From Bacteroidales bacterium UBA6401 (GTDB lineage Bacteria > Bacteroidota > Bacteroidia > Bacteroidales > UBA932), in assembly GCA_002438635.1 (NCBI GenBank), contig DJPX01000020.1, positions 1 through 64,000 of the forward strand: a stretch of 64,000 bases of DNA, in the 5' to 3' direction. A model generated the notes under the pieces. That model was given only the letters and a program-made list of their open reading frames with translations, ran no database searches and was not told the origin of the DNA. The position numbers and the translations under genes were made by a program. Shown here piece after piece: positions 32,975 to 41,497 of the stretch (positions are counted from its first letter, which is position 1; every line of letters starts with the position of its first letter).

Positions 32975-34192
32975 TTATAGTCCGAGTAATTTGGCTCTGC
33001 TTAGAAGGCAATCACCTATTCCGGCGGCTGTTAGTCCGAGTTTTGATAGTTGGAATTTAGTGTCTGAACTTACTCTTGAGAGTGAAAAACGATTGACAGC
33101 GGTCTTTATAGGAAGCATAAGGTAGTCTTTTCCTACAATAAGTCGGCCTCCTATTACAACCAATCCCGGGTTAAATATATTAATAACACCAGCTATGCCT
33201 TGTCCCAATGTCGCTCCCACTTGCTCTATTCCTTCTATTGCAAGTACATCTTCTTCTTCGACGGCTTTTAATATGTCATCCAAAGAGATGTCGCCTTTTT
33301 CTTCGTAGATTGAGGCAAGTGCAGATTTTCTGCCTTGCTTTAGTTTCTCGACAATGATTCTATGAAGTGCCCACCCGGAAGCTCCGGTCTCAAGACATCC
33401 GACTTTACCGCAACGGCAGATTATATTATTGTCCAAAGAAGGGAAGTGTCCTATTTCACCTGAGAACCCTGATTTTCCATAGTATAGAGAGCCATTAAGT
33501 ATCATTCCCATACCTAGCCCCCACGATAGGTTTATGAAGATCATATCGACCTCTCTTTGATTAGGCTCGTGGCATAAATCTGTGGACATATACTCTCCAT
33601 AAGCCATGGCTCTAGAGTCGTTTTCTATAGTCACAGGCACGCCAAGCTGCTGTTCAAAAAGGTTTTTCATAGGTATATCATCACTTACGAAATATGTAAG
33701 CGAGTAGCCTTTTTCAGGATTTACTCTTCCCGAAAGACTTACACCTACACCCAGGACTACATTCCAGTCAATTCCTTTATTGGCCACTTCTTCTTTAATC
33801 TTAGAACATATCTTTTTGAATGAATCGGCGTTAGCTTCAAGTACGAAAGGTATATCTTGTATAAAGAAAACGAGATTACCCTTAAAATCACAAACGGCTA
33901 TGTGAAAATGCTGTCTGCTGACATCAACCCCCACGAAGTAGCCCGCTGCCGGGTTTAACCCGAAAGTGCTTGGACGTCGTCCGCCTTTAGTGTCAATTTT
34001 TCCCTCATCTTGAAGTAACCCTTCATCTATCATTTCGCTAAGTAACTTGGTTACTGTCGGGACACTTGTTGATAATTCTTTGCTGAAATCTGAAATGCTA
34101 TTCGTATTATGTTTTATACATAGCCTTAGTATGGCTTTTTTTAGTAAGGCGTTCTTTCCCTCGTCGTTTAAAAATGCGTTCATATGGTTCAT
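32975..34192 (-). CDS. ROK-family transcriptional regulator/sugar kinase
   Basis: The protein has 405 residues. The N-terminal 70 residues form a winged HTH (SISDFSKELSTSVPTVTKLLSEMIDEGLL). The ROK domain follows, with VGVDVSRQHFHIAV, ENDSRAMAYGE, GEIGH and the zinc motif CRCGKVGCLE. This layout matches NagC/Mlc-type regulators, which sense amino sugars or glucose; members can also keep kinase activity. The target is unknown. It diverges from the sensor-like gene at 34275. Confidence 0.85.
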   Translation of the reverse strand: MNHMNAFLNDEGKNALLKKAILRLCIKHNTNSISDFSKELSTSVPTVTKLLSEMIDEGLLQDEGKIDTKGGRRPSTFGLNPAAGYFVGVDVSRQHFHIAVCDFKGNLVFFIQDIPFVLEANADSFKKICSKIKEEVANKGIDWNVVLGVGVSLSGRVNPEKGYSLTYFVSDDIPMKNLFEQQLGVPVTIENDSRAMAYGEYMSTDLCHEPNQREVDMIFINLSWGLGMGMILNGSLYYGKSGFSGEIGHFPSLDNNIICRCGKVGCLETGASGWALHRIIVEKLKQGRKSALASIYEEKGDISLDDILKAVEEEDVLAIEGIEQVGATLGQGIAGVINIFNPGLVVIGGRLIVGKDYLMLPIKTAVNRFSLSRVSSDTKFQLSKLGLTAAGIGDCLLSRAKLLGL

Positions 34193-34274
34193 CTATAATG
34201 ATTGAAGTGCAAATTTATAAATTTTTTTGTGTATATTTGAGGGTTATAAGTAATTTTTGATAATTATTTTAAGA

Positions 34275-35105
34275 ATGAGGTTAAAAAAAGTAATAAAACT
34301 CATAAAGGAACATAGATTTGGTATGCGTGCTAAATTAAATCTTAGCTTTGGTGCCATTTCCGTGGTGTTATTGATATCGAGTATTATTTCTATTCTAGAG
34401 TATAGCAGGATGAGTCGGTATATGTCCGAACTCATATCGAAAGATGTAAAATGCATTAGTGAGGCCAGAAGACTCGCAGATGTTTCTAATGAATATAATC
34501 TGGATATATTGGCCTTAATAGGGGATGGTTCTTTGAATAGCATGCCGGATTTTGATGCCAGCTCGTTTACAAGCAGATGTGATAGTCTTCGTGATGCCAT
34601 AGCATATAATTCGTTTCTTCCGCTTGCCGATTCTGTGGAGTATTCTTATGCTGCATATATGCTAACTTCTATGGAGTTGAAATCGGTTGTCGAATCGGAT
34701 TTCATTAATACAAGGGAGTGGTATTTTGATAGACTTCAACCTAAATATGATAGGCTGCGCTCGGATATAGATTCGTTGAGTTCATCGTTGTATGGGGAGT
34801 TGAATCGTCATACGATGGATTTTGACAGTGGATTTTATCGAAGCATTATTCCCAGCAGTGTTTCCGTAGCTGTGTCTTTGTTACTCGTAATATTGTTGTT
34901 ATTTTTTATAAATTCCTATTATATAGCTCCTTTGCTTCAAATTCATAAAGGATTGTCCAGTTATCGCTCTTATAACAAGAATTACACTGTGAATTTCGAA
35001 GGAGATGACGAACTTAGAGATATTAACGAGGGCATAAAGGAGCTCTGTGATGAGAATCAGAAGCTTGCATCCAGAATAGTATCCATAAGAAAGTCTAAGT
35101 CTTAA
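34275..35105 (+). CDS. HAMP-containing sensor protein without output domain
   Basis: The protein has 276 residues. A first membrane helix (FGAISVVLLISSIISIL) precedes an extracytoplasmic helical domain of about 145 residues that resembles four-helix-bundle chemoreceptor sensors. A second helix (VSVAVSLLLVILLLFFI) leads to a HAMP-like segment (YYIAPLLQIHKGL to GDDELRDINEGI) and a short coiled coil. It then ends without a kinase, cyclase or methyl-accepting domain. The stop overlaps the next gene's ATG. A -7 element TATATTTG lies at 34232-34239. Function unknown. Confidence 0.6.
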   Translation: MRLKKVIKLIKEHRFGMRAKLNLSFGAISVVLLISSIISILEYSRMSRYMSELISKDVKCISEARRLADVSNEYNLDILALIGDGSLNSMPDFDASSFTSRCDSLRDAIAYNSFLPLADSVEYSYAAYMLTSMELKSVVESDFINTREWYFDRLQPKYDRLRSDIDSLSSSLYGELNRHTMDFDSGFYRSIIPSSVSVAVSLLLVILLLFFINSYYIAPLLQIHKGLSSYRSYNKNYTVNFEGDDELRDINEGIKELCDENQKLASRIVSIRKSKS

Positions 35106-36496
35106 TGTTTTATTCCGAATTTATAAAAGCCTTTTCTTTCGAGCCTACTACTTGCCAGGATAGGCTTTTTCATAAGGTGGATGCTTTCTTGAGCTCTGAC
35201 GATGGAGATATATTGGCGGTAAATGGCTATGCCGGGACGGGGAAGACATCGGCGGTATCGGCTATTATAAACGCATTGGTAAAACTTCATTTTAACTGTG
35301 TACTTTTAGCACCTACAGGCCGTGCTGCCAAGGTGTTGAGCCAGATTTCTGGTCGTAAGGCTTCTACTATTCATAAAGGGATATACCGCCAGAAGGGCAT
35401 AGGAGAAAATGGTTGGGGACAGTTTTCGCTTTCTCCTAATAAGAGTGCACACACTTTATTTGTAGTGGATGAGGCTTCTTTAATCGGGACAGACCTGTCA
35501 ATGCAGTCTAATTTCGGGTCAGGTGATTTGCTCTCAGACCTTGTAAAATATGTGCGCAGTGGAAATGATTGTCGGCTGATGTTGATAGGAGATAGTGCAC
35601 AATTACCACCTATAGGGATGGAAGAAAGTCCTGCACTTAACCCTTATTATATGGACCAATTCGGTGGTGTGGAATATGAGACCCTATCTTCTGTGGTTCG
35701 TCAGGCGGAGGAATCTGGTATTCTATTCAATGCCACTAGATTGCGCTCGGATTTGGAATGTGGAAAATTGGTCCTTAAAACTAACGGCTTTCCCGATGTG
35801 GTGAGGGTAAATGGAGAAGGGCTGGTCGATGCTATAAGTTCGGCTTACGCTGAATTCGGAGAGGATGAAACTGTGGTTATATGCCGTTCAAACAAGAAGG
35901 CTATAAGATATAATCTGGGAATAAGGTCTATGGTGGATTTTAAGGAGGAGCAGTTATTGAGAGGGGATAAACTGATGATAGTGCGGAACTGCTATCAATT
36001 TATAGATGAAAATTCTCCTATGGGTTATATTGCCAATGGCGATGTGGCTCGGCTTGAGAAAATAGGCGGATATGAGGATAGGTATGGATTACATTTTGCC
36101 AATGCCACTCTGGTTTTCCCGGATTATGAGGATCAAAGGGTTACAGCAAAAGTACTTTTAGATACACTTAACTCTGAGTCGGCATCTCTTACTCCAGCAC
36201 AACAGACGGCTTTGTATGAAGGAGTGAGTGCTGATTATGCTAATATAGCATCAAAAAAGAAGCGTTATGAACAAGTTCGTGAGGATCCTTTTTATAATGC
36301 TCTTCAACTCAAATATGCTCAGGCGATTACTTGTCATAAGGCTCAGGGTGGACAGTGGGATTGTGTTTTTGTGGATTGCCCTTTCTGGGAAGATGAGATG
36401 AGTCAGGATGATTTGAAGTGGATGTATACGGCTCTAACACGTGCTAAAAAAATGGTATATTTGGTTAATTTTAAGGATAGTTATTTTGAGGTTTGA
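35105..36496 (+). CDS. RecD-like ATP-dependent DNA helicase
   Basis: The protein has 463 residues. Superfamily 1 motifs are visible: Walker A GYAGTGKTS, motif Ia LAPTGRAAK, Walker B VVDEAS, motif III LIGDSAQLPPIG, and the C-terminal motifs AITCHKAQGGQWD and YTALTRAKKMVYL. This is a stand-alone RecD2-like enzyme common in Bacteroidetes, expected to unwind DNA. Its start overlaps the upstream sensor-like gene by one base (TAATG). Confidence 0.88.
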   Translation: MFYSEFIKAFSFEPTTCQDRLFHKVDAFLSSDDGDILAVNGYAGTGKTSAVSAIINALVKLHFNCVLLAPTGRAAKVLSQISGRKASTIHKGIYRQKGIGENGWGQFSLSPNKSAHTLFVVDEASLIGTDLSMQSNFGSGDLLSDLVKYVRSGNDCRLMLIGDSAQLPPIGMEESPALNPYYMDQFGGVEYETLSSVVRQAEESGILFNATRLRSDLECGKLVLKTNGFPDVVRVNGEGLVDAISSAYAEFGEDETVVICRSNKKAIRYNLGIRSMVDFKEEQLLRGDKLMIVRNCYQFIDENSPMGYIANGDVARLEKIGGYEDRYGLHFANATLVFPDYEDQRVTAKVLLDTLNSESASLTPAQQTALYEGVSADYANIASKKKRYEQVREDPFYNALQLKYAQAITCHKAQGGQWDCVFVDCPFWEDEMSQDDLKWMYTALTRAKKMVYLVNFKDSYFEV

Positions 36497-36498
36497 GT

Positions 36499-38340
36499 AT
36501 GAGAAAAAATAACTTGTTTTTTATGGTTTCTTTTATGATAATTCCTTTTATCGCAAATGGGAAAATCATCAATGAAACTAAATCTCCCGATGGGTTATTG
36601 ACAGCCTATACGAGGGAAGACAACAATCTTTATGTTAAGGATGACAAAGGAGTGGAAAGGCAGCTGACTTTCGATGGGTCAGAGTTAGTTTTAAATGGCT
36701 ATGCTTCGTGGGTGTATTATGAGGAGATATTCGGAAGACCATCGAAGTACAAGGCCTTCTGGTGGAGTCCGGATTCAAAGAAATTGGCCTTTTACAGGTT
36801 CGATAATTCGCGCGTTCCGATGTTCCCCATATATTCTCCTTTTGGGCAACAGGGGAGTTTGACCAGAACCAGATACCCTAAGGCAGGGGAGCCAAATCCA
36901 GAAGTCAGGGTGGGGATAGTCAGTGTGGAGTCCGATGAAGATGTGGTTTGGGCCGATTTTGAGATAGGTGTGGATCAGTACTTTGGAACACCATTCTGGG
37001 GTGATGATTCTAAGCGACTTTTTGTCCAATGGATGCCTCGTGTGCAACAAGAATTGAGGTTATATGCGGTAGATTCTTATAATGGTCGTCTGTCTCTTAT
37101 TTATGATGAAAAATATCCCACTTGGGTTAATTGGATGGATGATATGCTCTTTGCCTCTGATGGATTGTATATGGTAAGGGATTTTGAGACACGCTGGCAG
37201 CAGATATATTTTCTTTCCTATGATGGAAAGACGCTTAAAAGGCTAACCGAAGGGCCTAATTGGAGAGTTTCTTTGGTTAAACTTAACGAGAAGAACAGAG
37301 ATGTGTTTTTTACCGCATATCGCGATTCCGATGTACATGCTTGCCTTTATAAAGTGGATAGATTAGGGGTTATAAGTTTGTTAAGTGATAAGGAAAAAAA
37401 TGTGGACAGGGTGGAGATTTCAGATGATTTTAAATCCTTTAAGCTCACCTGTTCGGACCTTAATTCTTTGCCACAAACTAGAGTTTATAAGCTAGACAAA
37501 AAAGGAAAAGCGATTGAATATAATAACATTATAAGTAATGATGTCGGAAGTACTAAGGAAGGACCTTATCGTCAGATAGAGTATCTCATATTAGAGGATG
37601 GCACCAGGATTCCTGCTGTGGTTTCGCTACCTAAGAATTTCGATTCGAATTCGAAATACCCTGTGGTTATGGAAATCTACGGTGGTCCTAATACCCCTTA
37701 TGTTAGGGACAGGTGGCATGATTTCGATGAACGGGAGATGTGGTACTATGATAATGGGGTAATAAAAGTGATAGCCGATACTCGCGCTGCTGGACATAAT
37801 GGAAGGGCGGATGTGGATTTGATTTATAGGGATTTGGTGAGTGTTCCAGTGTCGGATTTCGTGAGCTGGGCTCAGTATCTTTCTTCTCTTCCTTATGTGG
37901 ATGCTTCTAGGATAGGAGTTGAGGGTTTTTCTTTTGGAGGGACTATGACAGCGATGTTGGTAATGACTCATCCTGAACTATTTAGATGTGGCATAGCAGG
38001 AGGGGGAGTATATGATTGGATGCTTTACGACACTCATTACACGGAGCGATTTATGGATACTCCGCAGCGTAATCCGCAAGGTTATGAAGTATCAAAGGTT
38101 TTAAATTATGTGGCGGAGTATAAGGATTCCCTTTCTTTTCTTAAACTGACACATGGTACCGCTGATGATAATGTGCATTTTCAAAACACCTTGCAGTTAA
38201 TCAATGAGTTGCAGAAGAATGAAAAGCAATTTGAACTGATGATATATCCTGATGGGAAGCATGGTTATCGTGGATTTCAGGGAAAGCATGATAGAGAGGC
38301 CGATTTTAGATTTTGGAAAGAACACTTAAAACTTAATTAA
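36499..38340 (+). CDS. S9B dipeptidyl peptidase IV-type serine peptidase
   Basis: The protein has 613 residues with an N-terminal signal peptide (to about IANGK). A beta-propeller precedes the alpha/beta-hydrolase domain. The catalytic triad is Ser478 in GFSFGG, Asp556 in TADDNVHF and His588 in GKHGY. The YYEEIFGR stretch provides the double-Glu that binds the substrate N terminus in DPP IV. It should release X-Pro or X-Ala dipeptides in the periplasm. It is shorter than typical DPP IV (about 720 residues). It starts 2 bases after the helicase stop. Confidence 0.9.
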   Translation: MRKNNLFFMVSFMIIPFIANGKIINETKSPDGLLTAYTREDNNLYVKDDKGVERQLTFDGSELVLNGYASWVYYEEIFGRPSKYKAFWWSPDSKKLAFYRFDNSRVPMFPIYSPFGQQGSLTRTRYPKAGEPNPEVRVGIVSVESDEDVVWADFEIGVDQYFGTPFWGDDSKRLFVQWMPRVQQELRLYAVDSYNGRLSLIYDEKYPTWVNWMDDMLFASDGLYMVRDFETRWQQIYFLSYDGKTLKRLTEGPNWRVSLVKLNEKNRDVFFTAYRDSDVHACLYKVDRLGVISLLSDKEKNVDRVEISDDFKSFKLTCSDLNSLPQTRVYKLDKKGKAIEYNNIISNDVGSTKEGPYRQIEYLILEDGTRIPAVVSLPKNFDSNSKYPVVMEIYGGPNTPYVRDRWHDFDEREMWYYDNGVIKVIADTRAAGHNGRADVDLIYRDLVSVPVSDFVSWAQYLSSLPYVDASRIGVEGFSFGGTMTAMLVMTHPELFRCGIAGGGVYDWMLYDTHYTERFMDTPQRNPQGYEVSKVLNYVAEYKDSLSFLKLTHGTADDNVHFQNTLQLINELQKNEKQFELMIYPDGKHGYRGFQGKHDREADFRFWKEHLKLN

Positions 38341-38341
38341 T

Positions 38342-40006
38342 ATGACAGATTATAAAAAAGTCGCCCAGAGCTGGTTGGGCGTTGATTTTGACGAAGATAC
38401 TCGCTCTGCGGTACGAGCTATGCTTTCCGGTGCGGAAAGTGAATTGGAAGATGCCTTCTATAAGAATTTGGAGTTCGGGACGGGAGGACTTCGCGGTATT
38501 ATGGGAGTGGGTACGAATCGTATGAATGTCTATACGGTAGCTATGGCTACTCAGGGATTGGCCAATTATATATTATCCCACAAAGAGGCAGGAAAGAAAC
38601 CTTCAGTGTGCATATCTTATGATAGCAGAAACCACAGTCGCGAATTTGCACATATTACCGCAGATGTTTTGAGCGCCAATGGGATAGATGTCTTTATTTT
38701 CGACGATATTCGTCCTACGCCTGAACTTTCCTATAGTATCAGGTCGAAGAAGGCCATAGCAGGAGTTATGGTCACGGCCTCGCATAACCCTAAGGAATAT
38801 AATGGGTATAAGGTCTTTTGGAGCGATGGGGGGCAGATTACATCGCCGGTAGACAAGGAAATTGTAGAGGAAGTTAGAAAAATAACTTCGCCTTCTATGG
38901 TAAAGCGTAAATGTGATGGTGAATGTGGTCATATATCCATTATGGGAGAAGAGATGGACAAAGCCTATCTTCACGATATACTTTCCTTGGCTTTAAGTCC
39001 AGAGATAGATGCTAAACATAGCGACCTTAAGATAGTATATACCCCGCTTCACGGGTGTGGCGTAAAAATGGTACCGGCGGCTCTTAATGCGCTAGGCTTT
39101 AATAACATAATTCATGTTCCGCAGCAGGATATATCGGATGGTAATTTTCCTACTGTAGCTTCGCCTAATCCTGAAGAGTCCTCGGCTTTGAAAATGGCTA
39201 TCGAAAAGGCAGATGAGTGTGGTGCTGATCTGGTCATTGCTACCGACCCCGATGCGGATAGGATGGGCATAGCAGTTAGAGACCACTCTGGTAAGATGGT
39301 TCTTTTCAATGGAAACCAAACGGCATCTATGATGGTGTTCTATATTCTTTCTAGACTTAAGGAAAGGGGAGAATTGACCGAAGGAAAGTACTGTGTTAAA
39401 ACTATAGTAACTACCGAGTTGATTAAACAGATATGTGATAGTTTCTCTATTCCTTTATATGATGTACTTACTGGATTCAAGTATATAGCTGAAGTGGTAA
39501 AACGCAAGGAGGGAAGTGGCGAATTTATCTGTGGAGCGGAGGAAAGTTATGGCTTTAATGCGGGGCAATTTGTAAGGGATAAAGATGCTCAGACAGCGTC
39601 CATTTTTATCGCAGAAACGGTGAGTTGGGCAGCAGAACAGGGCTTGACCCCATATGACTTGATGCAGAAAATATATAGTATCTATGGATATCGTAAAGAA
39701 GCATTAGTGAGCCTTGTCCGTAAAGGAATAAGTGGTGCCGAGGAGATTAAATCCATTATGAGGGATTTACGTACTAATACACCATCACAAATGTGTGGAA
39801 GCGCGGTGTGCAAGGTGGTAGATTATTTGTTGCCGGAAAAGACGGGACTTCCGAAAAGCGATGTTTTACAGTTTTTTAACGAAGACGGCGATGTGGTAAG
39901 TGTTCGACCTTCGGGAACTGAGCCTAAAATTAAGTTCTATTTCGGAGCCGGTGGTGATGATGCAGATAAGAAAATAGAAATGCTTAAGGAACAATTTGCC
40001 CGTTAA
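38342..40006 (+). CDS. phosphohexomutase (PgcA/phosphoglucomutase type)
   Basis: The protein has 554 residues. It shows the motifs GTGGLRGIMG, TASHNPKEYNGYK (catalytic Ser), ATDPDADRMG (metal), CGAEESYGF (sugar) and RPSGTEPKIKFYF (phosphate). The EESYGF form and length point to the phosphoglucomutase/phosphomannomutase branch common in Bacteroidetes and Firmicutes. It interconverts hexose-1- and 6-phosphates. It begins 1 base after the peptidase gene, and its 3' end overlaps the convergent nth gene by 23 bases. Confidence 0.9.
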   Translation: MTDYKKVAQSWLGVDFDEDTRSAVRAMLSGAESELEDAFYKNLEFGTGGLRGIMGVGTNRMNVYTVAMATQGLANYILSHKEAGKKPSVCISYDSRNHSREFAHITADVLSANGIDVFIFDDIRPTPELSYSIRSKKAIAGVMVTASHNPKEYNGYKVFWSDGGQITSPVDKEIVEEVRKITSPSMVKRKCDGECGHISIMGEEMDKAYLHDILSLALSPEIDAKHSDLKIVYTPLHGCGVKMVPAALNALGFNNIIHVPQQDISDGNFPTVASPNPEESSALKMAIEKADECGADLVIATDPDADRMGIAVRDHSGKMVLFNGNQTASMMVFYILSRLKERGELTEGKYCVKTIVTTELIKQICDSFSIPLYDVLTGFKYIAEVVKRKEGSGEFICGAEESYGFNAGQFVRDKDAQTASIFIAETVSWAAEQGLTPYDLMQKIYSIYGYRKEALVSLVRKGISGAEEIKSIMRDLRTNTPSQMCGSAVCKVVDYLLPEKTGLPKSDVLQFFNEDGDVVSVRPSGTEPKIKFYFGAGGDDADKKIEMLKEQFAR

Positions 40007-40631
40007 GCGTATAATATTCGCAATACTCTTTAAGCACGCATTCCTTGCATAGGGGTTTGCGTGCTTTACATATATAGCGTCCGTGCAGAAGTAGCCAGTG
40101 GTGTGCCTTACCTCTTAAGAATTCTTCGATATTTGCTTCCAGGTCCTTTTCTACTTCTTGAGGTGTCTTTCCATCGCTAAGTCCAAGTCTATGAGCGACT
40201 CTAAATACATGAGTATCAACTGCAATTACAGGGTTTCCAAATATTATAGAAGCTACCACATTAGCCGTTTTACGCCCAACACCGCTTAGTGTCATCAACT
40301 CGTCTATGCTTTTGGGTACTTCTCCGTTAAAATTATCCACAAGGGCTTTTGCCATTTCTACAAGGTGGCGTGATTTGGCATTAGGGTAGGAGATGGAGCT
40401 AATGATCTTTTTTACATCTTCAGGCTTGGCGCCAGCGAGTTGCGTGGCAGACGGATAGGTCTTAAAAAGATGTGGTGTAACTAGATTTACGCGCTTGTCT
40501 GTACATTGAGCGGACAACATTACGGCGCAGAGCAGTTGAAAAGGATTATCGTATTTTAATTCGGAATGCACCTCGGGCATGGTGCTTTCAAATTCTTTTA
40601 TGATGTGGTAATACCTCTCACGCCTTGTCAT
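39984..40631 (-). CDS. nth: endonuclease III
   Basis: The protein has 215 residues. The helix-hairpin-helix LSGVGRKTANVV carries the catalytic Lys, and VDTHVFRV supplies the catalytic Asp. A C-terminal [4Fe-4S] cluster motif has the C-x6-C-x2-C-x5-C spacing (CKARKPLCKECVLKEYC). It removes oxidised pyrimidines and nicks abasic sites. ATG 40631 gives the family length. It overlaps ftsE by 14 bases upstream and the phosphohexomutase end by 23 bases. Confidence 0.95.
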   Translation of the reverse strand: MTRRERYYHIIKEFESTMPEVHSELKYDNPFQLLCAVMLSAQCTDKRVNLVTPHLFKTYPSATQLAGAKPEDVKKIISSISYPNAKSRHLVEMAKALVDNFNGEVPKSIDELMTLSGVGRKTANVVASIIFGNPVIAVDTHVFRVAHRLGLSDGKTPQEVEKDLEANIEEFLRGKAHHWLLLHGRYICKARKPLCKECVLKEYCEYYTLNGQIVP

Positions 40632-41307
40632 CTGACTGGTTTTTTTGAAGAAGATGACAGTTTTCGTTCTCGCACACATACACGATGCCCTTATGTCTTT
40701 CGAGCAGGTTAAGATCGTGGGTGATCATTATTACGGCGGTGTTCTGTTCTTTATTCAATTTTTCGAATAGAGACATAATACTTTCAGAAGTTTCAAAGTC
40801 GAGATTACCTGTAGGCTCGTCTGCAAGTATTATTTTAGGATTGTTTAAAAGTGCTCGTGCTATACAGATGCGTTGCTGTTCTCCTCCTGAAAGCTGGTGG
40901 GGAAATCGATGCGACTTCGTGTTCATACCTACTGCAGAAAGAACTTCATCTATTCTGTTTTCGATATCCTGTTCTTTTTTCCACCCCGTGGCTTTAAGGA
41001 CAAATGCCAGATTGTCGTGTACATTTCTGTCTTTTAGAAGTTGCAGGTCCTGAAATACGACCCCCAGTTTCCTTCTTAATTTGGGAATGTCCTTTCCTTT
41101 AATCTTTGAGATTTCATAACCACATACTTCTACACTGCCGTTTGATGGGATATTCTGTGCGGTGAAAGTGCGGAAAATGGAGGATTTCCCTGTTCCTACT
41201 TTACCTGTGATGTAGACGAAGTCGCCTTCGTTTACCTCCATATTCACATTATAGAGGATAACATTGTCGGAATTGTTGATATCGGCGTGTTTAACTGATA
41301 CGAGCAT
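40618..41307 (-). CDS. ftsE: cell division ATP-binding protein FtsE
   Basis: The protein has 229 residues with a single ABC ATPase domain: Walker [10 protein letters not shown], a Q-loop VVFQDLQLL, signature [15 protein letters not shown], Walker [12 protein letters not shown] and H-loop MITHD. The GKVGTGKSS form and the gene size match FtsE of Bacteroidetes, which with FtsX controls peptidoglycan hydrolases at the septum. No ftsX lies beside it. A LolD-type lipoprotein-export ATPase is the alternative, judged less likely. Confidence 0.8.
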   Translation of the reverse strand: MLVSVKHADINNSDNVILYNVNMEVNEGDFVYITGKVGTGKSSIFRTFTAQNIPSNGSVEVCGYEISKIKGKDIPKLRRKLGVVFQDLQLLKDRNVHDNLAFVLKATGWKKEQDIENRIDEVLSAVGMNTKSHRFPHQLSGGEQQRICIARALLNNPKIILADEPTGNLDFETSESIMSLFEKLNKEQNTAVIMITHDLNLLERHKGIVYVCENENCHLLQKNQSDDKA

Positions 41308-41466
41308 AAGGCTTAAGTCCTTTTAGAAGTATGCAAATGTAGACAAATATTCTTTTAACAGCAACATTTGGTGCATAATCATTTTTAAACAACTTCTAAT
41401 CAAAAGAAATATGTACTCAAAAAAAAGGGCAAAGCCAAAGCAGTTTATTTTTCGAGTATTTCTTAG

Positions 41467-41474
41467 TAAATTTG
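41467..41474 (+). promoter_or_regulatory. -7 promoter element of the TPR gene
   Basis: TAAATTTG matches the -7 consensus and lies 23 bases before the ATG at 41498. It supports that start over the upstream ATG 41411, which would place the promoter inside the gene. Confidence 0.5.
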
Positions 41475-41497
41475 AAGGTTTTGTAAAAAGATATATT

